A stretch of DNA of 64,000 nt from Solimonas sp047605265 (GCA_047605265.1 JASGFY010000007.1:1-64000); one strand, 5' to 3'; shown: positions 25,157 through 34,382, counted from the first letter of the stretch. The notes: generated from the sequence alone by a model not told the origin. Numbers and translations: made by a program.

Positions 25157-26275
25157 GTGCTCATCGGCACCCCCAAGGAAATCAAGATCCACGAATACCG
25201 CGTCGGCCTGACGCCGGCCGGCGTGCGCGAACTCAAGCTGCGCGGCCACGACGTGCTCGTGGAACAGAACGCCGGGACGGCGATCGGCCTGAGTGACGAT
25301 GCCTATGTTGCCGCCGGCGCCGAACTCGTCGCCACGCCGGACGAAATCTTTGCGCGCGCCGAGATGATCGTGAAGGTCAAGGAGCCGCAGCCGGTCGAGT
25401 ACAGGCAGCTGCGCGCCGGCCAGATCCTCTTCACCTACCTGCATCTCGCGCCCGATCCCGAACAGGCGCAGGGCCTGCTCGACGGCGGCTGCGTGGCGAT
25501 CGCCTACGAAACCGTCACCGATGCGCGCGGCGGCCTGCCGCTGCTCGCGCCGATGAGCGAAGTCGCCGGCCGCATGGCGATCCAGGCCGGCGCGCATGCG
25601 CTCGAAAAAGCGCAGGGCGGCAATGGCGTGCTGCTCGGCGGCGTGCCCGGCGTGGCGCCGGCCGACGTCGTCGTCATCGGCGGCGGCGTGGTCGGCTACA
25701 ACGCCGCGCGCGTCGCCGTCGGCATGGGCGCGCGCGTGACGATCTTCGACCGCTCGACGCCGCGCCTCGCCGAACTCGACGCGCGCTTCGAAGGCCGCGC
25801 GACGACGATGTACTCAACCGCCGATGCGCTCGAACAGGCCGTCGCCGGGGCCGACCTCGTGATCGGCGCCGTGCTGATCCCCGGCGCCGCCGCGCCCAAG
25901 CTCGTCACGCGCCCGATGCTCGGCCTGATGAAGCCCGGCGCCGTCGTCGTCGACGTCGCCATCGACCAGGGCGGCTGCTTTGAAACCTCCAGGCCGACCA
26001 CGCACACCGACCCGACCTACACCGTCGACGGCATCGTCCACTACTGCGTCGCCAACATGCCCGGCGGCGTCGCCCGCACCTCGACGTTCGCGCTGACCAA
26101 CGCCACGCTGCCGTACGTGCTCGCGCTCGCCGACAAGGGCTGGCGGCAGGCGCTGCGCGACGACGCGCATCTGCGCGCCGGCCTCAACGTCGCCGAGAGC
26201 AGGCTGACGCATGCGGCCGTGGCCGAGGCGCTGAAGAAGCCGGTGGTCGACGCCATCGTCCTGCTGGGCAGCTAG
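25157..26275 (+). CDS. ald: Alanine dehydrogenase
   Basis: The 372-residue protein matches Ald along its length: MLIGTPKEIKIHEYRVGLTP, the substrate-binding Arg/Lys segment MIVKVKEPQPVEY, TYLHLAPDPEQ (catalytic His), the NAD-binding VVVIGGGVVGYNAARVAVGM, and VDVAIDQGGCFE (catalytic Asp). It converts L-alanine to pyruvate and ammonia with NAD. An AAAGGAG site precedes the GTG start by 7 nt. In context it would dispose of the alanine released by kynureninase. It converges on the DUF885 gene with stop codons overlapping by 4 nt. Confidence 0.95.
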   Translation: MLIGTPKEIKIHEYRVGLTPAGVRELKLRGHDVLVEQNAGTAIGLSDDAYVAAGAELVATPDEIFARAEMIVKVKEPQPVEYRQLRAGQILFTYLHLAPDPEQAQGLLDGGCVAIAYETVTDARGGLPLLAPMSEVAGRMAIQAGAHALEKAQGGNGVLLGGVPGVAPADVVVIGGGVVGYNAARVAVGMGARVTIFDRSTPRLAELDARFEGRATTMYSTADALEQAVAGADLVIGAVLIPGAAAPKLVTRPMLGLMKPGAVVVDVAIDQGGCFETSRPTTHTDPTYTVDGIVHYCVANMPGGVARTSTFALTNATLPYVLALADKGWRQALRDDAHLRAGLNVAESRLTHAAVAEALKKPVVDAIVLLGS

Positions 26276-28077
26276 GCACACCAGCGCCCGATCACCTTCT
26301 CCAGCACCGCCATCGGCATCGGCCCCGACGTCAGCACGAGGTCGTGGAAATGGCGGAGGTCGAAGCGCTGGCCCATCTTCCGGCGCGCGGCTTCGCGCGT
26401 CGCGACGATGGTGTTGGCGCCGACCTTGAAGCTGCAGGCCTGGCCGGGATAGACGCAGTAGCGTTCGATCTCGCGCGTCGCCGAGATCGGCGGCTCGCCG
26501 ATGTTGTCGACCATCCACGCGATCGCCTGTTCGCGCGTCCAGTGTTTGTGGTGGATGCCGGTGTCGACGACGATGCGCGCAGCGCGGAACAGGCTCGATT
26601 GCAGATAGCCGATGCGGCCGACCGGGTCGTGCGCGTAGACGCCGAGTTCGTCGGCCATCTGTTCGGCATACAGCGCCCAGCCTTCGGTGTACGACGAGAA
26701 GCGCACGACCTTGCGGAACAGCGGCAGCGCGCCGGCGTGCTTGAGCACCGAGCCCTGGAAATGATGGCCGGGGATGCCTTCGTGATACGTCAGCGTCGGC
26801 AGGCGCCACAGCGCGAGGTCTTCCGGATGCTTGAGGTTCAGCGAGAACGTGCCGGGCTGATCGCCGGCGCCCGGATCGTAGTACGCGCCGGGCGCGCTGC
26901 CTTCGATGGCGACCGGCGTGCGGCGCACGATGATCGGATCGACGTTGATGGTGCCGAACGCGCGCGGCAGACGCGCACGCACGTCATCGAGGAGGGCCTG
27001 CGCCTTCGCCAGCAGCTGCGCGCGGCCTGCGTCGCTGTCGGCGACCTGGAAACGTTTGTCCTTGTTCAGCGCGCCGATGCGTTCGCCGACGCTGCCTTTC
27101 GTGTAGCCCTGCTTGCGCAGCGCGACGTCGAGCTCGGCGAGCAAGGCTTTCACCTGTTGCTGTCCGCTGTCATGCAGCTCGGCGGCCTTCAGCGCCGTCG
27201 TCGTGTTCGAGCGCAGCGAGGTGTCGTAATACGCATCGCCATCCGGCAGGCACCAGACGCCGGCGCTGTCGACGGCCTTGCCGCGCAGCGCCTGCAGCGC
27301 GTCGATCTGCCGGTTCAGCGCCGGCGCGAGCTGCTGCGTGAAGATCGTCGCGGCCTGCGTGCCGAAGTCCGGCAGCCCGGCCTCGCGCGCGCGCTGCAGC
27401 GCCGGCTCGATCAGCGGCGTCGTCAGCGGCGCCATGTCGCGCAGGCCGGCGATCTGCGCGACGGTCCTGTCGATGATGAAGCCGGGCGGGATCACGCCGA
27501 GACCGGCGTCGTGCGCGATGCGCTCGGTTTCCTGATCGAGCGCGGCCGTCAGCGCCGACAGGCGTGACAGATACGCATCGACGTCGCTCTTCTCGGCCAG
27601 CGGATGACGGCCGCCGATGAAATCCGGCAGCCAGTAGTACGCGCCGTTCATCTGGCTGACGACGTACGGACTCGGCCGCAGATCGACGTCGACATAGCCG
27701 TACCAGGCCAGCGTGTCGCGCAGGTCTTCGTAGACGAACTGCGCGACATCGTAATCGATCGCGGCCGACGGCGACAGGGCCTTGCGGTCGATCGCCGCGA
27801 GTTCCTTGAGCCCCTGCGCGACGGCGCCGCGATCGCGCTCGATCGCGGCGAGCGAGCGATCATCGAGCCGACTGCGCAGCGCGGCGTTCGCGCCCGTGTC
27901 GTAGTCGTAGGCGGTCGCCGTTTCCGGCGAGCGCTGCAGGAACAGCTCGGTGTGACGCTGCAGCAGCGCTTCGAGCTGCGCATCGGCGCTACCGGCGGCG
28001 GCGAAGACGGACAGCGGCTTGAGCAGACCGAGCGCGGCCGTCGCGGCGGAGGCTTGCAGGAAGTGGCGACGTTGCAT
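26272..28077 (-). CDS. DUF885-family putative metallopeptidase, Tat-exported
   Basis: The 601-residue protein begins MQRRHFLQASAATAALGLL, a twin-arginine-like signal ending near FAAAGSADA. It then shows the all-helical DUF885 fold: TAYDYDTGANAALRSRLDD early and the signature TYHEGIPGHHFQGSVLK with His432-Glu433 and His437-His438. The H-E-G-x-P-G-H-H motif is the family hallmark and resembles a variant zinc-protease site; a downstream Glu in SSYTEGWALYAEQMADE could be the third ligand. Peptidase activity is inferred. I start at 28077 because an upstream in-frame ATG lies inside an inverted repeat. Location among peptide transporters supports a role in periplasmic peptide digestion. Confidence 0.87.
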   Translation of the reverse strand: MQRRHFLQASAATAALGLLKPLSVFAAAGSADAQLEALLQRHTELFLQRSPETATAYDYDTGANAALRSRLDDRSLAAIERDRGAVAQGLKELAAIDRKALSPSAAIDYDVAQFVYEDLRDTLAWYGYVDVDLRPSPYVVSQMNGAYYWLPDFIGGRHPLAEKSDVDAYLSRLSALTAALDQETERIAHDAGLGVIPPGFIIDRTVAQIAGLRDMAPLTTPLIEPALQRAREAGLPDFGTQAATIFTQQLAPALNRQIDALQALRGKAVDSAGVWCLPDGDAYYDTSLRSNTTTALKAAELHDSGQQQVKALLAELDVALRKQGYTKGSVGERIGALNKDKRFQVADSDAGRAQLLAKAQALLDDVRARLPRAFGTINVDPIIVRRTPVAIEGSAPGAYYDPGAGDQPGTFSLNLKHPEDLALWRLPTLTYHEGIPGHHFQGSVLKHAGALPLFRKVVRFSSYTEGWALYAEQMADELGVYAHDPVGRIGYLQSSLFRAARIVVDTGIHHKHWTREQAIAWMVDNIGEPPISATREIERYCVYPGQACSFKVGANTIVATREAARRKMGQRFDLRHFHDLVLTSGPMPMAVLEKVIGRWCA

Positions 28078-28123
28078 GTCGGGATGGTTCCAATGTGGGA
28101 TGCATGGAAACTTCGCATCGTCC

Positions 28124-28226
28124 GTCATTGCGAGCGCAGCGAAGCCTACGTCCTCGAAGGAGGAAATCCAGCTACGCAGCCTGATCGAGCGTTGCGACTG
28201 GATTGCTTCGCTGCGCTCGCAATGAC
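28124..28226. repeat. Palindromic interspersed repeat (REP/MITE-like), 22-bp inverted arms
   Basis: Arms at 28124-28145 and 28205-28226 are perfect 22-bp inverted complements beginning GTCATTGCGAGCG. A second inner pair, AATCCAG (28165-28171) and CTGGATT (28198-28204), continues the symmetry, so about 19 nt seem to be inserted in the left half. Elements with the CATTGCGAGCGnAGCGAAGC core are widespread in proteobacterial intergenic regions. No transposase is present, and it lies just before a gene start. Confidence 0.8.
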
Positions 28227-28259
28227 GATTCGGATTGTCGCGGAATTTTCCTGATACAC

Positions 28260-28305
28260 CGATAAACGAAAACCCGCGGACTCCGGACGACGGGGCCCGC
28301 GGGTT
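28260..28305 (-). terminator. Intrinsic terminator of the TonB-receptor gene
   Basis: On the minus strand AACCCGCGG (28305-28297) pairs with CCGCGGGTT (28279-28271) around a 17-nt loop, followed by a T-rich tail (TTTTCGTTTATC). It lies 20 nt past the receptor stop. Confidence 0.75.
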
Positions 28306-28324
28306 CGGTACGACGACAGCCCGT

Positions 28325-30616
28325 TCAGAAGAACTTGTAGTTCAGCGAGAGACCGAAGCTGCGATACGACGGCTCGACCTGCACGCCGCTGTAGAACGCC
28401 TTTTCGTAGGCGTTGTTGTAGTAGTTGTTGTCGAACAGGTTCTGCGCGTAGGCGATGACGCTGACCTTGTCGTTCTCGACGCCGATGCGCAGGTTGACGT
28501 TGTTGTAACCCGGCGACACGAACGGACTGTCGCTGTAAAGCAGCGCGTACGGCGACGACAGCATCGAGCTGCGCACGCTCCACTCGCCGCGGACGAAGGC
28601 GGCGTAGTCGAGGAAGGCCGGCACCGTGTACTGCGCCTGCGCGCCGCCGGTCCAGCGCGGTGCGGCGATCATCGGCTTGCCGCTGGCATCGAAGGTGCTG
28701 CCGTTGACCAGCGCGTTCTGGTAATCGTCGAACTTCGCGTCGAGATAACCAGCCTGCACGCTGACGCGCAGACGGCGCGTGACCGCCGCATCGGCCGACA
28801 GCTCGATGCCCCGGCTGCTCGCGCTCGACGCGTTGCTGATGCCGCTGACCGAATCCAGCTCGCCGTCATCGGTCTCATACTGGAAGTTCGACGCCACCTG
28901 CACGTTGCGCCGGTCCATGTAGAACGCGGCCGCGTCGAGGCGCAGGCGGTGCTCGAACAGTTCGAGCTTGGTGCCGATTTCGTAATTCCACAGCGTCTCG
29001 GGCTTGTAGTCGTTCTTGAGCGAAAGCTCCGAAGTCTGCACGCCGCCGGCCTTGTAGCCCTTCGAGATCGTCGCGTAGCTCATCCAGTCCGGGTTGTACG
29101 TGTAGTTCAGCGTGACGCGCGGCGAGAAATCGTCGAACGTCGCGTGGCGCGCGGTGTCGTTGCTGACCGTGCCGCTCGAGCTGTCGATAATGTGGCGGTG
29201 GATGTCGTCGTACGAGTAGCGGCCGCCGGCGACCAGCGCCCACGCCTCGTTGAAGTGCCACGTCGCCTGCGCGAAGGCGGCGGCGTAGTTCGCGCTGGAG
29301 CTGCTGAAGGTGCCGGTGATCTCCGTGCCTTCGTCGCCGTACGACGATTCGCTGCCGTTGTAGGTGATCTGGTCCGTGCTGCCGGCATCGCGACCGTAGA
29401 TCGCGCCGAGGCTCCAGTCGAGGCGCCTGTCGCCCTTCGACTGCAGGCGCAGCTCGCCGCTCGTCGATTCACGATCCAGGGCGAAGTTCTCGTAGAAATA
29501 GTCGTGGCTGCCGCCGTCGACGTCGCCGTAGTTGAAGACTGTGGTGTTGAGGTGGCCGATCACCGCCGTCAGCTGCGCGCCGTCGAAGTCGTAGGTCGTG
29601 CGATCGTCGTAGTACTGGAACTTGGTGCCGACGCTCTGCGGCCGGTTGTAGTTCACCTTGTCGCGATTGTTCGGATAGAAGCCGACGCCGTCGTCATCGG
29701 CCAGGCCGTAGCCGGCCGAGCCGCTGTAGTAGACGGCCGCCCAGGTCGCGGTCATGAAGCCGGTCGGCACGCCGGCGCGCATGCCGGTGTCTTCGTTCGA
29801 GTAGCTGTACGTGAAATCGGACGTCAGGCGCTCGGTCGGCGTGTAGCGCGCGGTGACGCGGCCGGACTTGTAGTCGGAGTCGTTGCCGCCGCCGATCGCA
29901 TTGATGTTCTTGATCCAGCCGTCGGATTTGTCGAGCTGGCCGGCGGCGCGCACCGCCAGCACGTTGTCGATGATCGGCACGTTGACGATCGCTTCGGCGT
30001 GGCGCGTGTCGAAGCTCGAATAGCCGATGCCGCCGTCCAGCTCCCACTGGTTGGTCGGCTTCTTCGTGGTCACGTTGATCGCGCCGCCGAGGGCGTTGCG
30101 GCCGAAGTACGTGCCCTGCGGGCCGCGCAGCACTTCGATCTGATCAAGATCGAGGATCTGCGGATTGCTGGTGCCGGCGATGACGTTGAAATCGTCGATG
30201 TAGAACGCGTACACCGACGAGCGCACGTCGTCGTACGTGCTGATCAGGTTGGTGACGCCGCGCATGCTGAGATCCTTGCGGTCGCGCGAGCCGTTCGAGA
30301 CGAACGCCACGTTCGGCGTCATCGCGAAGTAATCTTCGACGCCCTTGACGTTGGATTCCTTCAGGGTCTCCGCGTTGATGGCGGTGATGCTGACCGGCAC
30401 GTCCTGCAGCGACTGCGCGCGGCGTTCGGCGGTGACGACGACTTCGGCCAGCGCCGCGTCGTCGTCCGATACGGTTTCGGTCGTTGCCGGCGCGGTCGCC
30501 TCCTGCGCGAAGGCCGGCGCGGCGGCAAAACCGCTGGCCAGCAGGCCGAGCGCGATCAGCTTGAGCGAAGGCCGCGGGCGATGCGGTGAGGTGCCACGTG
30601 CTACATGACGATGCAT
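28325..30616 (-). CDS. TonB-dependent outer-membrane receptor
   Basis: The 763-residue protein has a long basic n-region and signal peptide (core LIALGLLASGFAAAPAFAQ). A TonB-box-like segment ALAEVVVTAERR follows, then a plug domain (about residues 65-175) with LRGPQGTYFGRNALGGAINV and a 22-strand barrel ending LSLNYKFF. The EVVVTAERRAQSLQDVPVSI start places it with the large uncharacterised receptor group common in Xanthomonadales, Sphingomonads and Nevskiales, whose substrates range from peptides to sugars and sterols. Neighbouring peptidase, amidohydrolase and POT genes hint at a peptide-like ligand. It is followed by an intrinsic terminator and lies 79 bp after the SnoaL-like gene. Confidence 0.9.
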   Translation of the reverse strand: MHRHVARGTSPHRPRPSLKLIALGLLASGFAAAPAFAQEATAPATTETVSDDDAALAEVVVTAERRAQSLQDVPVSITAINAETLKESNVKGVEDYFAMTPNVAFVSNGSRDRKDLSMRGVTNLISTYDDVRSSVYAFYIDDFNVIAGTSNPQILDLDQIEVLRGPQGTYFGRNALGGAINVTTKKPTNQWELDGGIGYSSFDTRHAEAIVNVPIIDNVLAVRAAGQLDKSDGWIKNINAIGGGNDSDYKSGRVTARYTPTERLTSDFTYSYSNEDTGMRAGVPTGFMTATWAAVYYSGSAGYGLADDDGVGFYPNNRDKVNYNRPQSVGTKFQYYDDRTTYDFDGAQLTAVIGHLNTTVFNYGDVDGGSHDYFYENFALDRESTSGELRLQSKGDRRLDWSLGAIYGRDAGSTDQITYNGSESSYGDEGTEITGTFSSSSANYAAAFAQATWHFNEAWALVAGGRYSYDDIHRHIIDSSSGTVSNDTARHATFDDFSPRVTLNYTYNPDWMSYATISKGYKAGGVQTSELSLKNDYKPETLWNYEIGTKLELFEHRLRLDAAAFYMDRRNVQVASNFQYETDDGELDSVSGISNASSASSRGIELSADAAVTRRLRVSVQAGYLDAKFDDYQNALVNGSTFDASGKPMIAAPRWTGGAQAQYTVPAFLDYAAFVRGEWSVRSSMLSSPYALLYSDSPFVSPGYNNVNLRIGVENDKVSVIAYAQNLFDNNYYNNAYEKAFYSGVQVEPSYRSFGLSLNYKFF

Positions 30617-30695
30617 GGTGAAGCTCCCAGACGTGAGTGCGTTGTGCGGGGACCGCCGGGCCCCATGCCCGGCGTGCGCCCGATGAATGTCGGAA

Positions 30696-31226
30696 TCAGT
30701 TCTGCGAACAACCCGGCATCTGCCGGGCCTGCTCGGGCGTGAGATCGGTGCGGACGAGCGCGAGCGAGGCGATCTTGCCGCCGCGCAGCACGGCGTGGCC
30801 GGCGGCGATCTCGCACGACGGCTCGCCCTTGTTGCGTGCGCGGATCAGGTGATAGGTGTAGATCTTGTTGCCTTGCTGGAACTCCTCCATGAACGGCAAC
30901 ACGATCTCGACCTCGTCGATCCTGGCCTGGATCGCCTGGAAGTGTTCGGCCCACTCCTGCACGTTGTGGATCGCCACGCGGCCGTCGAGGATCAGCTGCG
31001 CGTCCTCGGTGAAGTACTGGCGGAACGCGTCCGGCGTGAACGAACCCTTGATCTTGAAGGCGCCGTTCCACCACTTGAACATCCGGCTCAGCTCGTCGCT
31101 GCCGGGTGCCGGCGTCGCCGCACCGGCGCTGCCGGCCGACAGCAGGCCGGTGATGGCGAGGGCCGCGGCGCCGAGATGGCGCTTGAACGTGGAGGGGCGC
31201 GCTGGCGCGGCGTTGCGTGGCGTCAT
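30696..31226 (-). CDS. Exported NTF2/SnoaL-like protein
   Basis: The 176-residue protein has a signal peptide (hydrophobic LGAAALAITGLLSAGSAGA) and a single NTF2-like domain: LSRMFKWWNGAFKIKGSFTP, FRQYFTEDAQLILDGRVAIH, and a C-terminal HAVLRGGKIASLALVRTD strand pair. This fold is used by ketosteroid isomerases, cyclases and many substrate-binding proteins, so the function is open. I chose ATG 31226 with an AGGAAG ribosome site; an in-frame extension of 24 residues is basic and lacks similarity. It sits 40 nt after the amidohydrolase stop and 79 nt before the TonB receptor, probably in one transcript. Confidence 0.8.
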   Translation of the reverse strand: MTPRNAAPARPSTFKRHLGAAALAITGLLSAGSAGAATPAPGSDELSRMFKWWNGAFKIKGSFTPDAFRQYFTEDAQLILDGRVAIHNVQEWAEHFQAIQARIDEVEIVLPFMEEFQQGNKIYTYHLIRARNKGEPSCEIAAGHAVLRGGKIASLALVRTDLTPEQARQMPGCSQN

Positions 31227-31266
31227 GAAGTTCTTCCTGCGTGCTCTGGGTAATGGGTGACGGCGT

Positions 31267-32613
31267 TCACGGGGCGGCGTCGTTGCGGACCACGGCACCG
31301 CCCTTCATGACGAAGTCGATGCTGCGCAGCGCCCGGATGTCCTGCAGCGGATCGGCCTGCACGGCGACGATGTCGGCATAGCGTCCGACGCTGATCGCGC
31401 CGACGTCGCCTTCCATCTTCAGCATGCGCGCCGGCTCGGTCGTCGCCGCGCGCAGCGCCTGCAGCGGCGTCATGCCGGCTTCGACATAGAGTTCGGCCTC
31501 GTGCACGGTGGCCGTGGTGCCGCTGTTCGGCTCGTACGGAAACTGGTCGGTGCCGAGCGCGATGTTGACGCCGGTGCGAATCGCGCTGCGCATCATGCGC
31601 ATGTGATCCTGGCCGGTGCTGCGCACGCGTTCGAGATACCACGGCGGCGAGCCGATCTTTTCGAAGAACTCGAACACGCCGGGCTGGTCGACCACCATCG
31701 TCGGCGTCAGCCAGGTGCCTTGCGCCTTCATCTTCTTCAGCACCTCGTCGCTGAAGTGGTAGCCGTGCTCGAAGCCGTCGATCCCGAACTGCAGCGCCTG
31801 CAGCGCCGCCGGCGTCGAGCCGTTGTGCGCGGTGATCTGCACGCCGTTGCGATGCGCGACCTCGATGATCGTCTTCAGCTCGTCGTCGGTCATCGGCGCG
31901 GCGCTGATGTCGCCGTGACTGTCGGCGATGCCGCCGGAGATCGCGATCTTGATCCACGTCGCGCCGGCCTTGATCTGCTCGCGCGCGGCCCTGGCGAGAC
32001 CGTACGGTCCGTCGGCTTCGAGCGAACCGTGACCGCCGGTCGGCACGATGATCGCGCCGGCGGTCTGGATGCGCGGGCCGAGCGTGCGGCCGCTGTCGAT
32101 CGCGCGCTTCAGCGCGAAGTCGTTGCCGTGATCCTCGCCGGTCAGGCGCACGGTGGTCACGCCCGAGTACAGCGACTTGCGCGCGTTGTCTTCCATGCGC
32201 AGCACCTCGTCGGCGTCGCTCTCGCTGGCGAGCGCCGCGCCGGCCGCACCCGGCAGCTTGAGGCCGAGATGCACGTGGCAATTGATGAGGCCGGGAATCA
32301 GCCAGCGACCGCTCATGTCGATGCGTTGCGCGCCCGCCGGAATGTCGACGCTGGCGGCCGGACCGACCGCCGTGATGCGATCGCCGTCGATCAGCACCGT
32401 GGCCCGCTCGATGCGCGTGCCGCCCGTCACATCGATGACGGCGCCGCCGGTCAGCGCGACGATGCTGCCGGCCGCCGGATGCGCCTGCTCGAACACCGCC
32501 GTCGGGCGCGCCTCGGCCCCGCCGCCGCCGGCGACCAGCGCCGCCGTCGCGGCGGCGAGTGCCGGGCTGAATAGGGCGCGGCCCCTGACCAACCGCTTCA
32601 CAAACTGCCTCAT
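31267..32613 (-). CDS. Amidohydrolase-superfamily enzyme, exported (dipeptidase or imidazolonepropionase-like)
   Basis: The 448-residue protein opens with a signal-like segment (SPALAAATAALVAGGGGAEA). It has the amidohydrolase barrel features: GRWLIPGLINCHVHLGLK (first metal His pair), TWIKIAISGGIADS (Lys that is carbamylated in subtype I enzymes), VQITAHNGST and FEHGYHFSDE (His ligands), and NIALGTDQFPYEPNSG (catalytic Asp). Close relatives include periplasmic Xaa-Pro, Xaa-Arg or Xaa-Lys dipeptidases and imidazolonepropionase-like proteins. Export plus peptide-gene context favours a dipeptidase. It heads the minus-strand run that continues into the SnoaL-like gene and TonB receptor. Confidence 0.87.
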   Translation of the reverse strand: MRQFVKRLVRGRALFSPALAAATAALVAGGGGAEARPTAVFEQAHPAAGSIVALTGGAVIDVTGGTRIERATVLIDGDRITAVGPAASVDIPAGAQRIDMSGRWLIPGLINCHVHLGLKLPGAAGAALASESDADEVLRMEDNARKSLYSGVTTVRLTGEDHGNDFALKRAIDSGRTLGPRIQTAGAIIVPTGGHGSLEADGPYGLARAAREQIKAGATWIKIAISGGIADSHGDISAAPMTDDELKTIIEVAHRNGVQITAHNGSTPAALQALQFGIDGFEHGYHFSDEVLKKMKAQGTWLTPTMVVDQPGVFEFFEKIGSPPWYLERVRSTGQDHMRMMRSAIRTGVNIALGTDQFPYEPNSGTTATVHEAELYVEAGMTPLQALRAATTEPARMLKMEGDVGAISVGRYADIVAVQADPLQDIRALRSIDFVMKGGAVVRNDAAP

Positions 32614-32885
32614 GTCCTGTCCTTGCGGGGTCTCCGGAACCGGCAGCCCGCTTCATGGTCCGATGGGGGTGCGCGGCCGACGCGTCGTTCACGAGCGTCG
32701 ACACGGATCGCCGTTGATCTGCATCCCCTGTCCATCTCGGACGCGCGAATTCTTTGGCGCGGGCGGGGAAACTTCGATAACGGCCGGCCGGCAGTTCGTT
32801 GCGCGACGTGCAACGGCTCGCGGCGTGCTTCATGTGGAGGCAACGTCACCCCCGTTTGCCCGAAAACGGGCGCGCGCTGCGGTTT

Positions 32886-34382
32886 TCAGCGCGCGCTGCC
32901 CATCAGCTGCGTGATCTTGCGGGCGAGCACCAGCAGCACGCAGCCGGCGGCGACGTCGATCGCGCAGATCATCAGGAAGCGCGTCGGCGCGCTGGCCAGC
33001 GTGTCCTCGCCGAAGGTGCCGGCGACGACGCCGGACAGCAGGTTGCCGAGCGCGACGCCGGCGAACCAGGTGCCCATCATCTGGCCGGTGTAGCGCTTCG
33101 GCGACAGCGCGGTGATCGCCGACAGGCCGATCGGCGACACGCAGAGCTCGCCGAAGGTGTGCAGCATGTAGGTCAGCAGCAGCCACACCGGCGCGACGCG
33201 CGTGCCGCCGCCGCCCTGCACGACCAGCCAGGCTGCCCAGGCCATGACGACGAAGCCGATGCCGACCTGGATCAGGCCGAGGCCGAACTTGGCCGGCAGC
33301 GACGGTTCGAGATTCTTCTGCGCGAGGCGCACCCACATCGCGCCGAACACCGGCGCGAACACGACGATGTAGAACGGTCCGAGCGATTGATACCAGCTGG
33401 TCGGATGCTGGCCGTCGGCAAACCATGAGCCCAGCCAGGAGCGGTCCGTGTAGTCGCGCGCGAACAGGTTGAACGTCGAGCCGGCGAGTTCGTAGCCGAG
33501 GATGAACACGGCGACGCTGACGAAGAGGATGAGGATCACGGCGACCCGCTGCGCCTCGTCGCGCGTCAGCTTGCCGAACGCGAAGACGTAGCCGAAGAAG
33601 CCGGCCGCCATCAGCACCATCAGCAGGCCGGTGTAGCGCGCGAGCACGACCGGTTCGACCGGCACCACGCCGCCGAACATCAGCGCCAACAGCAACGCGA
33701 GCGCGCCGCCGCCGGCCAGGAGCACGCGCAGGCTGCGGCGGCGCTCGGCCGGCGTGCTCGTCACCGGCACCTGCGGCAGATGGCGGCGCTGCAGCACGAA
33801 CTGCGCGAGGCCGGCGAGCATGAACAGGCCGGACACCGCGAAGCCGGCGCGCCACGACACTTTCTCGCCGATCGTGCCGATCACCAGCGGCGCGAGCACG
33901 GCGCCGAGATTGATGCCGATGTAGAACAGCAGGAAGCCCGCGTCGCGGCGCGCGCTGCTCTGCCCGGCGTAGAGCTGGCCGACCATGACGCTGACGTTGG
34001 ACTTCAGCAGGCCGACGCCGAGCACGATGACGATGAGGCCCAGGTAGAACACGCTGACGTTCTGTGCGGCGAGCAGAAAGCTGCCGCCGGCCATCAGCAG
34101 CGCGCCGGCAATCACCGCGTTGCGCTGGCCGATCAGGCGGTCGGCGATCCAGCCGCCGGGCCACGAGAACAGATAGACGCAGCCGATGTAGAGGCCGTAG
34201 ATCGACGTCGCCGTCCGGTCGTCGAGGCCGAGGCCGCCGTCGACCACGGCGGCGGTCATGAACAGTACCAGCAGGCTGCGCATGCCGTAGAAGGTGAAAC
34301 GCTCCCACATCTCGGTGAGGAACAGCGTCGCCAGGCCGCGCGGATGGCCGGCGAGGCCGGGGGAGGTGGGAACGGGGTCCAT
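32886..34382 (-). CDS. POT-family peptide transporter (second copy)
   Basis: The 498-residue inner-membrane protein has the POT ExxER motif in FLTEMWERFTFYGMRSLLV, GVGLLKSNVSVMVGQLY in the fourth-helix region, and 12-14 helices. It lacks the large late insertion of the 1656-3275 paralogue and resembles DtpA/DtpB-type di/tripeptide permeases. It lies 46 nt after the cytosolic carboxypeptidase gene on the same strand. It is thus the likely distal gene of a receptor-HyuA-HyuB-carboxypeptidase-POT operon. A TonB receptor brings ligand across the outer membrane; this permease could bring it across the inner membrane. The 272-bp gap to the amidohydrolase gene contains a small CCCGTTT/AAACGGG hairpin but no clear terminator tail. 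Confidence 0.9.
   Translation of the reverse strand: MDPVPTSPGLAGHPRGLATLFLTEMWERFTFYGMRSLLVLFMTAAVVDGGLGLDDRTATSIYGLYIGCVYLFSWPGGWIADRLIGQRNAVIAGALLMAGGSFLLAAQNVSVFYLGLIVIVLGVGLLKSNVSVMVGQLYAGQSSARRDAGFLLFYIGINLGAVLAPLVIGTIGEKVSWRAGFAVSGLFMLAGLAQFVLQRRHLPQVPVTSTPAERRRSLRVLLAGGGALALLLALMFGGVVPVEPVVLARYTGLLMVLMAAGFFGYVFAFGKLTRDEAQRVAVILILFVSVAVFILGYELAGSTFNLFARDYTDRSWLGSWFADGQHPTSWYQSLGPFYIVVFAPVFGAMWVRLAQKNLEPSLPAKFGLGLIQVGIGFVVMAWAAWLVVQGGGGTRVAPVWLLLTYMLHTFGELCVSPIGLSAITALSPKRYTGQMMGTWFAGVALGNLLSGVVAGTFGEDTLASAPTRFLMICAIDVAAGCVLLVLARKITQLMGSAR

Noticed and set aside
28078..28128. Upstream start (ATG 28128) for the DUF885 gene
   Set aside because: It lies within the inverted repeat and would place 17 residues before the twin-arginine signal.
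32840..32880. CCCGTTT/AAACGGG hairpin after the second POT gene as a terminator
   Set aside because: The stem is short and no T-run follows on either strand.
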